A program made the translations under genes and the position numbers. Source: Ructibacterium sp965146665 (GTDB taxonomy: Bacteria; Bacillota; Clostridia; Monoglobales; Monoglobaceae). From it: a stretch of DNA of 64,000 nt. Below are positions 1-7,244 of the stretch, one piece after another (within the stretch, counting starts at the first letter, position 1; every line of letters begins with the position of its first letter). The notes beneath the pieces were generated by a model. It saw nothing but the letters and a program-made list of their open reading frames with translations, ran no database searches and was not told the origin of the DNA. Where the stretch lies: contig CBCTHE010000011.1 of assembly GCA_965146665.1 (NCBI GenBank), positions 1 to 64,000 of the forward strand, written 5' to 3'.

Positions 1-299
1 TTTTGAGCGGCCAAAAACGAACCAAAAAGGCCGCATAGGGGCGGCGGCCCCTATGAACCCCCGGAGGCCCGGTTCCGGCAGCTACAGCTCACCCGGATTT
101 ACCATTGGCCGTCAGGCGTGAGGCCAGCTTTGGAGCACGCGATATGCAAGGCCTCCACGTCAAACGCATAAACGGAGCCCGAAGATGTCATGCTGTGGTG
201 CACAAGCGCAGTTTGCTTGCCAGACCCGGTTCCGTCCGCCGAGCCCGGCCGGCTTCTTTTCCCTTCGGGAAAAAGATTGGGGCGTTGCCCCAAACCCCA
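1..299. other. Non-coding flank with small hairpins
   Basis: I see no convincing gene here; the short open frames on both strands lack a ribosome binding site. Two compact hairpins lie at about 257-273 (TTTTCCC-TTC-GGGAAAA) and 277-293 (TTGGGGC-GTT-GCCCCAA), directly next to the fold-back element that begins at 300. The base composition is GC-rich, unlike the AT-rich DNA that follows. Such hairpin-rich stretches are common next to mobilisation regions of Clostridia elements, but no relaxase or origin can be identified inside the window, so this is only a suggestion. Confidence 0.3.
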
Positions 300-528
300 A
301 TAAAACCTTTGACAATCGAAAAACTGCCGGATTATCCGCCAAACCTGCAAAAGAACAAGTGCCAAATGCCTTAGATAACCAGCATTTGGCGCAAGGGGGT
401 TATCAAAGGGGGTGTCCCCCTTTGATAACCCCCTCTTGCAAAATGCCAGTATGTCAAGGGCATTTTGCGCCTGTTTTTTGCTGGTTTGGCGGATAATCCG
501 GCAGTTTTTCGATTGTCAAAGGTTTTAT
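300..528. repeat. Fold-back (MITE-like) element, 46-bp perfect inverted ends
   Basis: The outer 46 bp at 300-345 and 483-528 are perfect inverted repeats (they begin ATAAAACCTTTGACAATCG). Inside them the arms continue as an imperfect repeat around GCCAAATGCC, and the centre is an 18-bp perfect stem (GGGGGTTATCAAAGGGGG) with a three-base loop at about 395-433. The whole 229 bp can therefore fold on itself. It encodes no transposase. The right end abuts the remnant of an HTH gene at 529, which suggests insertion into that gene. The family is not known to me; it could be a non-autonomous element or an attenuator-like structure. Confidence 0.75.
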
Positions 529-654
529 ATGTTTACAAATCAGCTATTGCCAGTCATCGCTCCTCTGTTTGCTGACCAGAGAAAGGTATTAGTAGAGTTT
601 ATTGAATTGTTAAGCCACTATAATATTAGTGAGAAAAAACCAAAGGATGATTGA
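529..654 (+). pseudogene. Truncated C-terminus of an XRE/HTH regulator
   Basis: Forty-one codons remain, starting MFTNQLLPVIAPLFADQ and ending at TGA 652-654. The segment LFADQRKVLVEFIELL resembles the tail LFANWAKLSEEKKTMITNFIELL of the HTH protein encoded at 1265-1588, so this is most likely the C-terminal end of a related regulator. The DNA-binding half is missing, and the fold-back element lies exactly where the coding sequence should continue upstream. No ribosome binding site precedes the ATG at 529. I read it as a gene cut by the element rather than a functional peptide, although a short product cannot be excluded. Confidence 0.5.
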
Positions 655-819
655 TACTCTATTTTATTTGTTATAGCAATTTAAATTATAGAATATAACA
701 CATCATTTGTAAAGATAAAATTATCATTTTTAATGATAATTTTAGCATTTGTGTTCTGTGTTAATTTTTGCAAATTTATAATATAATTTTTATATAAAAA
801 ATAATAGGGATTGTTTTAT
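655..819. other. AT-rich intergenic stretch with one hairpin
   Basis: Very AT-rich spacer. It holds a perfect 12-bp inverted repeat (AAAATTATCATT / AATGATAATTTT, 717-728 and 732-743) that may act as a weak terminator or operator, and several TATAAT-like words around 779-795. No gene is visible. Confidence 0.4.
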
Positions 820-930
820 ATGACATATAGAGAAAAGTTAATTGCATTTGGCCCAATTTGGAAAGCTTATATTTTACCTATAATTTCCTATATTGTACCA
901 TCTAACAATCTTATTGTCAATAAACTATAA
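820..930 (+). CDS. Possible 36-aa peptide, unknown
   Basis: A short frame MTYREKLIAFGPIWKAYILP... runs from ATG 820 to TAA 930. The middle and end are hydrophobic (ILPIISYIV), so a small membrane peptide is imaginable. Upstream there is only ATAGGGA as a possible ribosome binding site, about nine bases before the ATG. It ends 23 bases before the next regulator gene and overlaps the left end of the inverted duplication. No family is recognised; it may be chance. Confidence 0.2.
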   Translation: MTYREKLIAFGPIWKAYILPIISYIVPSNNLIVNKL

Positions 931-1192
931 TAGTTTTAAGGTGGTGCAAAAGATGCTGGAAAGTCAATATAAAATGAATTTAATCAATATTGGTCTCAAA
1001 ATAGCTTATTATAGAAAATTACAAGGTATGACCCAAGAAACTTTAGCTGAAAACTGTGGTCTGTCAGCGGGATATATTTCTCAGCTTGAAGGCCCGAACA
1101 GCTTTTTTTGTCCTTCGTTAAAAACATTATTTTTAATTTCTGAGACCTTGAATGTTCCAGTAAGTAAATTAGTTAATATAGATGATGATTAA
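916..1192 (+). repeat. Inverted duplication, left copy (277 bp)
   Basis: This 277-bp block, from GTCAATAAACTATAAT to the stop of the HTH gene, recurs in inverted orientation at 1644-1920. By eye the two copies differ at roughly one base in ten, and both boundaries fall at the same places (upstream promoter-like sequence and stop codon). About 450 bp of unrelated DNA with another HTH gene separates them. Confidence 0.8.
953..1192 (+). CDS. Small XRE-family HTH regulator, copy A
   Basis: A 79-residue protein made almost entirely of a Cro/CI-type helix-turn-helix: residues 8-70 contain IAYYRKLQGMTQETLAENCG and LSAGYISQLEG, the recognition-helix pattern of the XRE family. It should bind DNA as a dimer in the cytoplasm. 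The ATG at 953 follows AAGGTGG at 938-944 with good spacing. An unusual feature is GPNSFFCPSLKTLFLISETL, which replaces the usual SGKRNPSLKTL loop. A near-identical protein is encoded divergently at 1644-1883. Target genes are unknown; the neighbouring HTH genes and the divergent promoter region at 1940-2010 are obvious candidates. Confidence 0.75.
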   Translation: MLESQYKMNLINIGLKIAYYRKLQGMTQETLAENCGLSAGYISQLEGPNSFFCPSLKTLFLISETLNVPVSKLVNIDDD

Positions 1193-1264
1193 AAACAACC
1201 TGAAATTCTCGGTTATTTTACATATTTTTTAATTATGCATGATGACGGAGTGAGCAAGAAGAAA

Positions 1265-1588
1265 TCATTCGGCCAATAATTCTATAAAATTGGTGATCAT
1301 GGTCTTTTTTTCTTCGGACAATTTAGCCCAATTTGCAAAAAGTTCTTCTAATTCAGGAGTGATTTCAATCATATGATTATCAGCAAAAAATTGTGATAAA
1401 GTAATGCCAAAGGCTCGTACACAAATTGCTTCAAGCGTATCTATACAAGGCATGGTGTTTCTCTTGAAAATATTAGATACAGTTCCTTGAGCTAACCCTG
1501 CTTTTTTGGCAATAAAGTAGTCAGACCACCCATATTCATTTTGAAATTTCTTAATTGAGGTTCTAGTCAATAACTTTTTGTCACTCAT
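1265..1588 (-). CDS. XRE-family HTH regulator
   Basis: A 107-aa helix-turn-helix protein. Residues 20-75 (SDYFIAKKAGLAQGTVSNIF, TLEAICVRAFGITLSQFF) form a Cro/CI domain. The tail ITPELEELFANWAKLSEEKK is the acidic helix typical of a class of short Clostridia XRE repressors, where it often mediates dimer contacts. It lies between the two inverted copies of another HTH gene in the AT-rich left island, so it is probably acquired DNA. A truncated relative lies at 529-654. No partner operon is evident. Confidence 0.75.
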   Translation of the reverse strand: MSDKKLLTRTSIKKFQNEYGWSDYFIAKKAGLAQGTVSNIFKRNTMPCIDTLEAICVRAFGITLSQFFADNHMIEITPELEELFANWAKLSEEKKTMITNFIELLAE

Positions 1589-1643
1589 TTAGCCGTTATG
1601 TAATGATTTATAAATTTTCATAGTTAATAATTTAGAAATAAAT

Positions 1644-1883
1644 TTAATTGCTGTCAAAAGAAACTAGTTTACTCACCGGAACATTTAATGTCTCGGAAAT
1701 CAAAAATAGAGTTTTTAACGAAGGACAAAAAAAGCTGTTCGGGCCTTCAATCTGAGAAATATATCCCGCTGACAGTCCACAATGTTCGGCCAAACTTTCT
1801 TGGGTCATACCTTGTGTTTTTCTATAATAAGCTATTTTGAGACCAATATTGATTAAATTCATTTTATATTGACTTTCCAGCAT
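1644..1883 (-). CDS. Small XRE-family HTH regulator, copy B
   Basis: Seventy-nine residues, nearly identical to the product at 953-1192; differences include TQGMTQESLAEHCG in place of LQGMTQETLAENCG and a C-terminus SFDSN in place of NIDDD. The start at 1883 is preceded by AAGGCGG at a suitable distance. It is transcribed toward the XRE gene at 1265-1588. Both frames are intact and most differences look tolerable, so both copies may be functional. Divergent from the unknown gene at 2070. Confidence 0.75.
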   Translation of the reverse strand: MLESQYKMNLINIGLKIAYYRKTQGMTQESLAEHCGLSAGYISQIEGPNSFFCPSLKTLFLISETLNVPVSKLVSFDSN

Positions 1884-1920
1884 CTTTTGCACCGCCTTAA
1901 ACACATTATAGTTTATTGAC
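1644..1920 (-). repeat. Inverted duplication, right copy (277 bp)
   Basis: Mirror copy of 916-1192. The shared segment ends at GTTTATTGAC (1911-1920), the complement of the promoter-like start of the left copy. Sequence beyond the boundary is unrelated. Homologous copies in this orientation could support inversion of 1193-1643. Confidence 0.8.
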
Positions 1921-1939
1921 CGAAAGGTCGTTTCACAAC

Positions 1940-2010
1940 AGCTATCTGTATATATTATACATCTTAATTCGCAGTCAAAAAAGATCCGAGTTGTATAGCA
2001 TATACCTCCT
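1940..2010. promoter_or_regulatory. Putative operator/promoter with two palindromes
   Basis: Two small dyads, TGTATA-TAT-TATACA near 1948-1962 and GTATA-GCA-TATAC near 1994-2006, lie between the divergent HTH copy B and the unknown gene at 2070. Their half-sites are alike, as expected for an XRE operator. A promoter is likely here but no clear -35/-10 pair can be fixed. Confidence 0.35.
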
Positions 2011-2069
2011 AGCTAGCAGTTATCGCGGCGAAACCATACAAGAAACAAAAAAAGAAAGGAAAAAGAGAA

Positions 2070-2543
2070 ATGATAGAACTCAAAAACAACCGTTTTTGCG
2101 GCGGCGGCATCTCATTCCCATTTCCTAACGGCTTATACCTGAACACAGACGTGGAAATGGTCAGCAGAGACAGCATTGAATTTCGGCCGGAGGATCAGAG
2201 CTTTTGCATTCAACTGCGCTTTCTCCGCTATGATGAGCCAACGCCCGAGTACATGAGCCGCCCGGAACACAGCATGAAGGACTTCCAGTTCTGTGCCTGT
2301 ATTCAGGAATTCAAATGGAACGGCCTGACGGGATATTGGCGGAAATACAGCTATCCGCGCTGTGAACTGTTTGACGCGTACTTTGACGTTGACGGGGAAG
2401 ACAGCGACGTTCATCTGGCGGTCTATATAGATACAAAAAAAGAATACCTCACAATGGATAAGGTGCTGGCGTTAAAGCATGTCAAAGCTCTGCTTGAGGG
2501 GATCAGCCCGGGGGACGGAAACCGGCCAAAGAAAATGGTTTAA
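2070..2543 (+). CDS. Unknown 157-aa protein, paralog of next gene
   Basis: Not recognised. The product is acidic, without signal peptide or membrane segment, and alternates beta-like stretches (GGGISFPFPNGLYLNTD, SFCIQLRFLRY, LAVYIDTKK), suggesting a small cytoplasmic beta-rich domain. It aligns along its length with the next gene: FPNGLYLNTD / LPEGLYLDPS, EFRPEDQSFCIQLRFL / VFKPKDESFMLCVEFL, LAVYIDTKK / CTVYIETDG. AAAGGAAAAAGAG before ATG 2070 is the ribosome binding site. The pair forms a small operon with a terminator at 3065. A third, truncated relative lies at 10206-10409. Confidence 0.7.
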   Translation: MIELKNNRFCGGGISFPFPNGLYLNTDVEMVSRDSIEFRPEDQSFCIQLRFLRYDEPTPEYMSRPEHSMKDFQFCACIQEFKWNGLTGYWRKYSYPRCELFDAYFDVDGEDSDVHLAVYIDTKKEYLTMDKVLALKHVKALLEGISPGDGNRPKKMV

Positions 2544-2578
2544 TTCAAAATAAAAAATGAAAAAGAGGGAAAGTGAAT

Positions 2579-3025
2579 ATGTTTCAAATTGCAGAGAATA
2601 CACTGGTTTATGAGGGGATGTCCTTCCGGCTTCCGGAGGGGCTGTATCTGGACCCGAGTGCAGAGGAGTGTGATGAAACCTGCATTGTTTTTAAGCCAAA
2701 GGATGAGAGCTTTATGCTGTGCGTGGAGTTCCTCGCGTACAGGGAACCGCCCCATAAGTCTCTGGTGAGCTGTCTGGTACAGGAGGGCGCGGAGGTTCAT
2801 ACCATCGCGCGGGTGGAATTAAACGGACTGCAGGGCTTTGAATGTACTTATGGCTGTGAGGGAAAGTCATATTATGAGGCGTATTTGAGACCGGTCCTGC
2901 CGGAAAGCCAGGTATATTGTACGGTGTACATTGAAACAGACGGGGATATTTTCAAGGATGTATTGGAAAACAGCATTGTAAGGTCTTTTTTGGACCATGG
3001 AATCCGCTGGAACGGAAAAGCGTAG
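2579..3025 (+). CDS. Unknown 148-aa protein, tandem paralog
   Basis: Second member of the tandem pair; function not recognised. The start at ATG 2579 lies eight bases after AGAGGGA, better spaced than the in-frame GTG at 2573. The pattern of the family is clear: YEGMSFRLPEGLYLDPS near the N-terminus, CIVFKPKDESFMLCVEFL in the middle and PESQVYCTVYIETDGDIFKD near the C-terminus. The C-terminal 50 residues match the gene fragment at 10206-10409 (VYIETDGDIFKDVLENSIVR versus MYIETAEDRFKNVLENSSVR). It is 35 bases downstream of its paralog and followed by a terminator, so the two are probably cotranscribed. Confidence 0.7.
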   Translation: MFQIAENTLVYEGMSFRLPEGLYLDPSAEECDETCIVFKPKDESFMLCVEFLAYREPPHKSLVSCLVQEGAEVHTIARVELNGLQGFECTYGCEGKSYYEAYLRPVLPESQVYCTVYIETDGDIFKDVLENSIVRSFLDHGIRWNGKA

Positions 3026-3064
3026 CCGCGCCACAGGCACAGGCTTTGCTTGCCTGCACAACAC

Positions 3065-3096
3065 AAAAAACCGCGCCGAATAGCGCGGTTTTTCTG
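3065..3096 (+). terminator. Intrinsic terminator
   Basis: Stem CCGCGC / GCGCGG (3071-3076, 3083-3088) flanked by AAAAAA and TTTTT, placed about 40 bases after the unknown gene pair. The flanking A and T runs allow use in both directions, so it may also end the leftward transporter transcript. Confidence 0.75.
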
Positions 3097-3152
3097 TTAT
3101 CCAGATGGAACAGATGTTTTTCCCATTCCCGCCGGCAAAAGCGCCGGACGGG

Positions 3153-4475
3153 TCATGTCTGTTTCCCAACCTGCGGGAGCTTCACGATCACCCGGTTGAT
3201 ATATACCACGGCCGCGGCGAACAAGCCAAAGGCCAGCAGGGACAGGATTTGCTGGGCATAAACCGTGTTCCCCAGCAGGAGATTGCCGCTGGCCTGCACC
3301 GCCGCCACAATCCTGCCGCCCACCAGCGCGGCAAGAAAGCCGAACAGGCCTCCGACCGCTGATTTCACCCCCAGCGCATAAGCCCTGTGCTCCGGCTTCA
3401 CATAATCAAAGGTAATATTCATGATACCGCTGTTTGCGCCCGCCATATAGACGCCGTAAATCATATAATACAGGGCGTAAAACACCTTTCCGTTGGCGGG
3501 TACGGTGAAAATATTGAAGCAATAGGCTATACACCCGATCATAAAGCACAGGGAAAGCATTTTTGCCCAGCTGTGCCGGTCCGCGAATCGGCCGAAGAAC
3601 TGAGAGAATCCCACCCGCATCACACTGTAGCCCGCAGTGAGAAGCGCCGCATATCCCATGCTGAATCCAAGCTCGTTGATCTGATAGGTGCCGTAGAAGG
3701 AAACCGATATACCGGTTCCCATGTGCCAGAGTATATCCAAAAAGATCACCTTGCGCAGACACGGATTTCCAAGGGTCAGCCCAAGCGCCTTTTTGACACT
3801 CATCCGCTCCGCCGCGCCGGTTTCCTCCGGCTCATCCCCGTCCTTGACGGCGGCCAGCGCAGCAAAGTGCGCAATGCTGAGAACCAGTATGGTGATGCCG
3901 CAAAGAATACATCCGGTCTCTGTCTGGCCGATTCCTTCATAGTAGTCAATGAGACTCCCCATGAGAAAGGAGAATGCCATGCCGCCCACCAGGGATATGA
4001 TCTCCTTTTTGGCTGTGAAAGCCCCCCGTTTGCGGTCATCCACATAGGACATCAGCCAGCTCAGCTTAAAGGGCGCGACCATATTGGCAATCAAATGTCC
4101 GCCCAGGTACATACACACAAAGAGGGCAATTTTAATAATCTGCGGAATGTGGATAAAGGGTATCGCATACAGCAGTACAAACATGAGCTAATTTATGAGA
4201 TGTCCCCAGAGGATGAACCGCCGCGGTGTTTTTCGGGTGCGGATAAAAAGCGCAGACACAAGCTGTCCCATAAACGCCAGAGAGGAAAGCGCCGTTGTCA
4301 CCCCTGTGACAGAATCCGGGACGCCAGTCTGTTTGAGAATCATGGCCAGAAACGCCCCGGCGACAAGCAGAGAAATAAAGTATTCCACCAGCGCCTCCGC
4401 CACATACGCCGCCCGGTTTCTTCCGCGCGTCCCCCGCTCCGCTGTTCTTAATTCAATCGGCCCATCCATCTGCAT
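3153..4475 (-). pseudogene. MFS transporter split by an in-frame amber codon
   Basis: Read from ATG 4475 (after GGAGG at 4485-4489), the frame encodes an MFS permease, but TAG at 4188-4190 interrupts it after residue 95, in ...ILWGHLIN-stop-LMFVLLY.... The same frame then continues to 3153 for 343 further residues with the remaining transmembrane helices, e.g. FSFLMGSLIDYYEG and AYALGVKSAVGGLFGFLAAL. Without the stop the protein would be about 440 aa, normal for MFS, so a single C-to-T change (CAG to TAG) is the simplest cause. Substrate unknown. Alternatives are a sequencing error or restart at the ATG at 4184; a 343-aa product lacking the first helices would probably not be functional. Confidence 0.7.
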
Positions 4476-4554
4476 GCCCAATGACCTCCAATACAATTCC
4501 GGTGATTGCTTTCCATTCTATGCCGCACCGCGCCGGATGTCAACGGGGTTCAAA

Positions 4555-4590
4555 GCGAAAAAGTTTCGTTCGCTTGCGAAACTTTTTCGC
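4555..4590. other. Perfect 14-bp hairpin
   Basis: GCGAAAAAGTTTCG (4555-4568) and its complement (4577-4590) form a strong stem between the acetyltransferase and the broken transporter. It has no long T-run on either side, so a transcript-processing or boundary role is as likely as termination. Confidence 0.5.
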
Positions 4591-4629
4591 CAATCTGCCT
4601 AGGTCCCGCGCGGTTCCGAAACAATCAAA

Positions 4630-4664
4630 AAAAGAGGGACAGATTCCGCATCTGTCCCTCTTTT
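4630..4664 (-). terminator. Intrinsic terminator of the GNAT/ANT operon
   Basis: AAAAGAGGGACAGA (4630-4643) pairs with TCTGTCCCTCTTTT (4651-4664). The stem begins at the stop codon of the GNAT gene and is followed on the minus strand by a T-rich tract. Symmetric A and T flanks make it usable in both directions. Confidence 0.8.
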
Positions 4665-5062
4665 CAAAACCGTTCCAAATACATGGGCTTTTTGACATCA
4701 TTGAGCCGAAACCCAAAGGGGCCGTAAAAACCGGCCAGCTCCGCCCGGTCCGCCACCAGAAACACCCGAAGATATTCCTGATACACCTCCAGAACCCGGC
4801 GGGTCAGCTCCCGGCCGATCCCCTTTCCCTGCACGGCAGGGTCCACCAGCACATAATGGATATACGCGGTCATCACCCCGTCGTCCAGGGCGGCAATCAA
4901 TCCGACCAGCCGCCCATCCTCCCGCGCGCTCCATACACAGGTATAGTTCGCAAGGGCGCGGGCCAGCTTTTCAGGATACCGGCCGGACTCCCAATCCACC
5001 GATAAAAACAGCCGTTCCAGCTCCTCCGGTGAAAATTCCTTTTCCTGCTGATATACAATCAT
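4664..5062 (-). CDS. GNAT family N-acetyltransferase
   Basis: A 132-aa cytoplasmic acetyl-CoA-dependent acyltransferase. The motif-A signature VLVDPAVQGKGIGRELTRRVLE (about residues 72-93) contains the Q/RxxGxG/A pyrophosphate-binding loop, and AELAGFYGPFGFRLND is the usual C-terminal motif. The length is normal for a minimal GNAT. Its start overlaps the stop of the upstream nucleotidyltransferase gene by four bases, so the two are translationally coupled. The acceptor cannot be told from sequence; pairing with an aminoglycoside-nucleotidyltransferase-like gene suggests a small-molecule substrate, possibly a drug, but this is inference. Confidence 0.85.
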   Translation of the reverse strand: MIVYQQEKEFSPEELERLFLSVDWESGRYPEKLARALANYTCVWSAREDGRLVGLIAALDDGVMTAYIHYVLVDPAVQGKGIGRELTRRVLEVYQEYLRVFLVADRAELAGFYGPFGFRLNDVKKPMYLERF

Positions 5063-5907
5063 TCCTCAACCTCCAATCCCTTCCTGTAGGCCGTCACCTT
5101 TTCATCATAGTCCGGACAGACATAGCCCAGCCTTTGCGCCGTCTCCGCCGAGGCGCAGCGGAACAGCCCCACAGCCTCCTCAAGCGCCCGCGCACAGCGG
5201 GCCAGGCTCCCGGTGTCCAGTGTCCCGCAGAGCGCCTGCCATTCCTCCGGCTCCATATACTGTTCCATATATTTATATTCCTTCCCGGGGCTGAATATGA
5301 ATCCATGCACAGTCCCCGCCTTCCAGGCCAGCATCCGAAGCAGTTCCCCCCGCAGGCCGCCGCAGAGGTGCGCGGACGCGTATAAGAGCTCGCCCCGCCG
5401 GATTCCTTTCTCCGCATAGAGCACGAGCCACCAAAATTCGTTGCAGCAGTCCTGAAACTCCCGCTCCGTGGGCCGCCGGACCCAATAGTCCCGGTCGCTG
5501 GGCGCGGGAAGGGTCCCGGCCCGCCCGTCCTTATCCAGCAGAATGACCGTCTGGGAATCATTGTGCAGGTATTTTTCCGTATCTCCAACCGGAATCAGCA
5601 TCAGATCGATCCGATTCCCGTCCTCAAACTGCATCAGATACGTGAACCAGCCGCCCAGAGTAGCCGGAAACAGCGCCATATCCTCCGGCGTCTGCAGAAT
5701 GACCCGCGGGCCAAACCGGTCAATCCAGCCCCGGTCCCGGATATATGGCTCCATATCCCGGACAAGGTACACAATGTCAAAATCCTGAAACCGGTCCCGC
5801 GGTGCGCGGGGGTTGGCCCGTGAGCCGTTCATGCCCACCAGCCTGATATTCTCATCTTCCCTGGCTGTCTTGAGCACCAGGTCAAGCATTTCCTGTTCCG
5901 TACGCAT
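5059..5907 (-). CDS. Aminoglycoside 6-adenylyltransferase-like protein
   Basis: The 282-aa product matches the AadE/ANT(6) nucleotidyltransferase family, which transfers AMP from ATP to streptomycin-type aminoglycosides. The family pattern is visible: MRTEQEMLDLVLKTAREDENIR, VGMNGSRAN (residues 25-33), then FQDFDIVYLV with the metal-binding DxD-like acidic pair, and RIDLMLIPV. The C-terminal helical domain contains EFQDCCNEFWWLVLYAEKGI, also typical. The length is as expected. Chromosomal members often have unknown substrates, so resistance is not certain. It is preceded by its own promoter (6047-6075) and a hairpin leader motif also found before the MFS gene at 13099, and overlaps the downstream GNAT gene. 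Confidence 0.85.
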   Translation of the reverse strand: MRTEQEMLDLVLKTAREDENIRLVGMNGSRANPRAPRDRFQDFDIVYLVRDMEPYIRDRGWIDRFGPRVILQTPEDMALFPATLGGWFTYLMQFEDGNRIDLMLIPVGDTEKYLHNDSQTVILLDKDGRAGTLPAPSDRDYWVRRPTEREFQDCCNEFWWLVLYAEKGIRRGELLYASAHLCGGLRGELLRMLAWKAGTVHGFIFSPGKEYKYMEQYMEPEEWQALCGTLDTGSLARCARALEEAVGLFRCASAETAQRLGYVCPDYDEKVTAYRKGLEVEE

Positions 5908-5913
5908 TTTTCA

Positions 5914-5973
5914 TCTCCATTCCGCCGCTCTGCATCGGCATAAATTCAGAGGAAGGCCCCTCATCTGCGGAGC
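5914..5973 (-). promoter_or_regulatory. Structured leader motif, copy A
   Basis: The minus-strand leader of the nucleotidyltransferase gene contains GCTCCGCA (5973-5966) able to pair with TGCAGAGC (5934-5927), followed by a conserved block at 5943-5914 that includes the ribosome binding site GGAATGGAG. Thirty bases of this block recur, with one change, at 13133-13104 in front of the efflux pump gene. Confidence 0.5.
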
Positions 5974-6046
5974 AAAGGACTTGACGCCTCCTTTATCCGG
6001 TGATGACGGGCTGTGCGCGAATCTTCCGCGCCCCTTCTCTGCCGTT

Positions 6047-6075
6047 ATCATATCATATTCCAAAGGCGCGGACAA
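6047..6075 (-). promoter_or_regulatory. Promoter of the nucleotidyltransferase operon
   Basis: TTGTCC (6075-6070), 17 bases, TATGAT (6052-6047) on the minus strand. It leaves a leader of about 130 bases before the start at 5907, which contains the structured motif, and is divergent from the GntR promoter. Confidence 0.55.
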
Positions 6076-6103
6076 CATTTTTTCAGTTTTTTTCAAAAGA
6101 GTA

Positions 6104-6160
6104 TTGACAAACGGAGAACTCAGGTGTATCATTGTATTAAATAAATAATACAATGATACA
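6104..6160 (+). promoter_or_regulatory. GntR-operon promoter with overlapping operator
   Basis: TTGACA (6104-6109), 17 bases, TATCAT (6127-6132). A perfect 15-bp inverted repeat, TGTATCATTGTATTA (6125-6139) and its complement (6146-6160), covers the -10 box and probable start point. This position fits repression by the YtrA-type GntR regulator encoded immediately downstream. Confidence 0.85.
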
Positions 6161-6174
6161 GAGGAGGTGCATTC

Positions 6175-6546
6175 ATGTACTGGGAATTTCAAGACGACCG
6201 TCCCATCTATGCGCAGATCATAGAGCAGATGAAACGGTTTATCATCTCCGGTTCCTTTCATCCCGGAGAAAAGCTGCCGTCTGTACGGGATCTGGCCGCA
6301 GAGGCCGGGGTCAACCCCAACACCATGCAGCGGGCGCTTGCGGAGCTGGAGCAGACCGGACTGGTCTATACCCAGCGGACCAGCGGCCGGTTTATCAGTG
6401 ATGATCCGGACCTGATCCAATCGCTGAAAACCGAGCTGGCCAGAGAGCTTCTGAGCCGGTTTCTCGCCGATATGCATACCATTGGCTTCACAGACGCGGA
6501 AATATCCGCGTTGCTGCAAACCTATCAAGGAGGAATCGTATTATGA
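6175..6546 (+). CDS. GntR-family regulator, YtrA subfamily
   Basis: A 123-aa protein with a GntR winged helix at residues 8-76 (YAQIIEQMKRFIISGSFHPG, LPSVRDLAAEAGVNPNTMQR) and only a short C-terminal helical tail, the hallmark of the YtrA subfamily, which usually represses an adjacent ABC transporter gene. GAGGAGGTG precedes ATG 6175. A perfect 15+15-bp operator overlaps the -10 element, so autoregulation is very likely. The gene overlaps the ABC ATPase gene by four bases (ATGA). In known relatives the operon responds to cell-envelope stress or antibiotics; the inducer here is unknown. Confidence 0.9.
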   Translation: MYWEFQDDRPIYAQIIEQMKRFIISGSFHPGEKLPSVRDLAAEAGVNPNTMQRALAELEQTGLVYTQRTSGRFISDDPDLIQSLKTELARELLSRFLADMHTIGFTDAEISALLQTYQGGIVL

Positions 6547-7244
6547 CAACGCCTATTTTATCGTGTCATGGTCTGACCAAAAAATTCGGGAACTTTCCCG
6601 CGCTCAACGATGTGAGCTTTCAGCTGGAGCCCGGCAGGATTGTGGGACTGCTGGGACCCAACGGAAGCGGTAAAACCACATTTTTGAAGCTGGTGAACCA
6701 GCTTCTGGTTCCCACCTCCGGCGAGATACTGGTAAACGGACAGCCGCTGACTGTCCAGACCAAGGCCATGATCTCCTATCTGCCGGATAAAAACTATCTG
6801 AACGACTGGATGAAGGTGCATCAGCTCATCCGCATGTTTTCGGACTTTTACGCGGATTTTGTGCCGGACACCGCCTACGGGATGCTGGAGCGGCTTGGGA
6901 TCTCCCCTGATTCCCGCCTGCGGACCATGTCCAAGGGCACCCGGGAGAAGGTACAGCTGATTCTGGTCATGAGCCGGAAGGCGCGGCTGTATCTGCTCGA
7001 CGAGCCCATCGGCGGCGTGGATCCCGCCACCCGGGACTATATTTTAAACACCATCATCGGCAACTATAACGAGGACGCAACCGTTCTGATCTCAACCCAT
7101 TTGATTGCGGATGTGGAAAAGGTGCTGGACGAGGTTCTGTTTATCAACAACGGAGTTCTGATTCTGCAGGATACGGTGGATCACATCCGCGAGCAGAAGG
7201 GAACCAGTGTAGACGGTTTATTCCGGGAGGTGTTCAAATGTTAG
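6543..7244 (+). CDS. ABC transporter ATP-binding protein
   Basis: A 233-aa nucleotide-binding domain. Walker A GPNGSGKTT lies near residues 38-46, a divergent signature MSKGTREKV near 128, Walker B LYLLDEP near 149-155 with the catalytic Glu, and the switch His in STH near 182. It energises the membrane partner encoded by the overlapping next gene. Among ABC families it belongs to the antibiotic/bacitracin-export-like group that accompanies YtrA-type regulators. The MSKGT signature, rather than LSGGQ, is typical of that group. Confidence 0.9.
   Translation: MTTPILSCHGLTKKFGNFPALNDVSFQLEPGRIVGLLGPNGSGKTTFLKLVNQLLVPTSGEILVNGQPLTVQTKAMISYLPDKNYLNDWMKVHQLIRMFSDFYADFVPDTAYGMLERLGISPDSRLRTMSKGTREKVQLILVMSRKARLYLLDEPIGGVDPATRDYILNTIIGNYNEDATVLISTHLIADVEKVLDEVLFINNGVLILQDTVDHIREQKGTSVDGLFREVFKC

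Noticed and set aside
1916..2128. 70-aa frame reading into the unknown gene at 2070
   Set aside because: Overlaps the operator region and the ribosome binding site of 2070; no own signals.
5908..6010. Aminoglycoside-type riboswitch in the ANT-like gene leader
   Set aside because: The published aac/aad leader consensus could not be recognised; only the motif shared with the efflux gene is supported.
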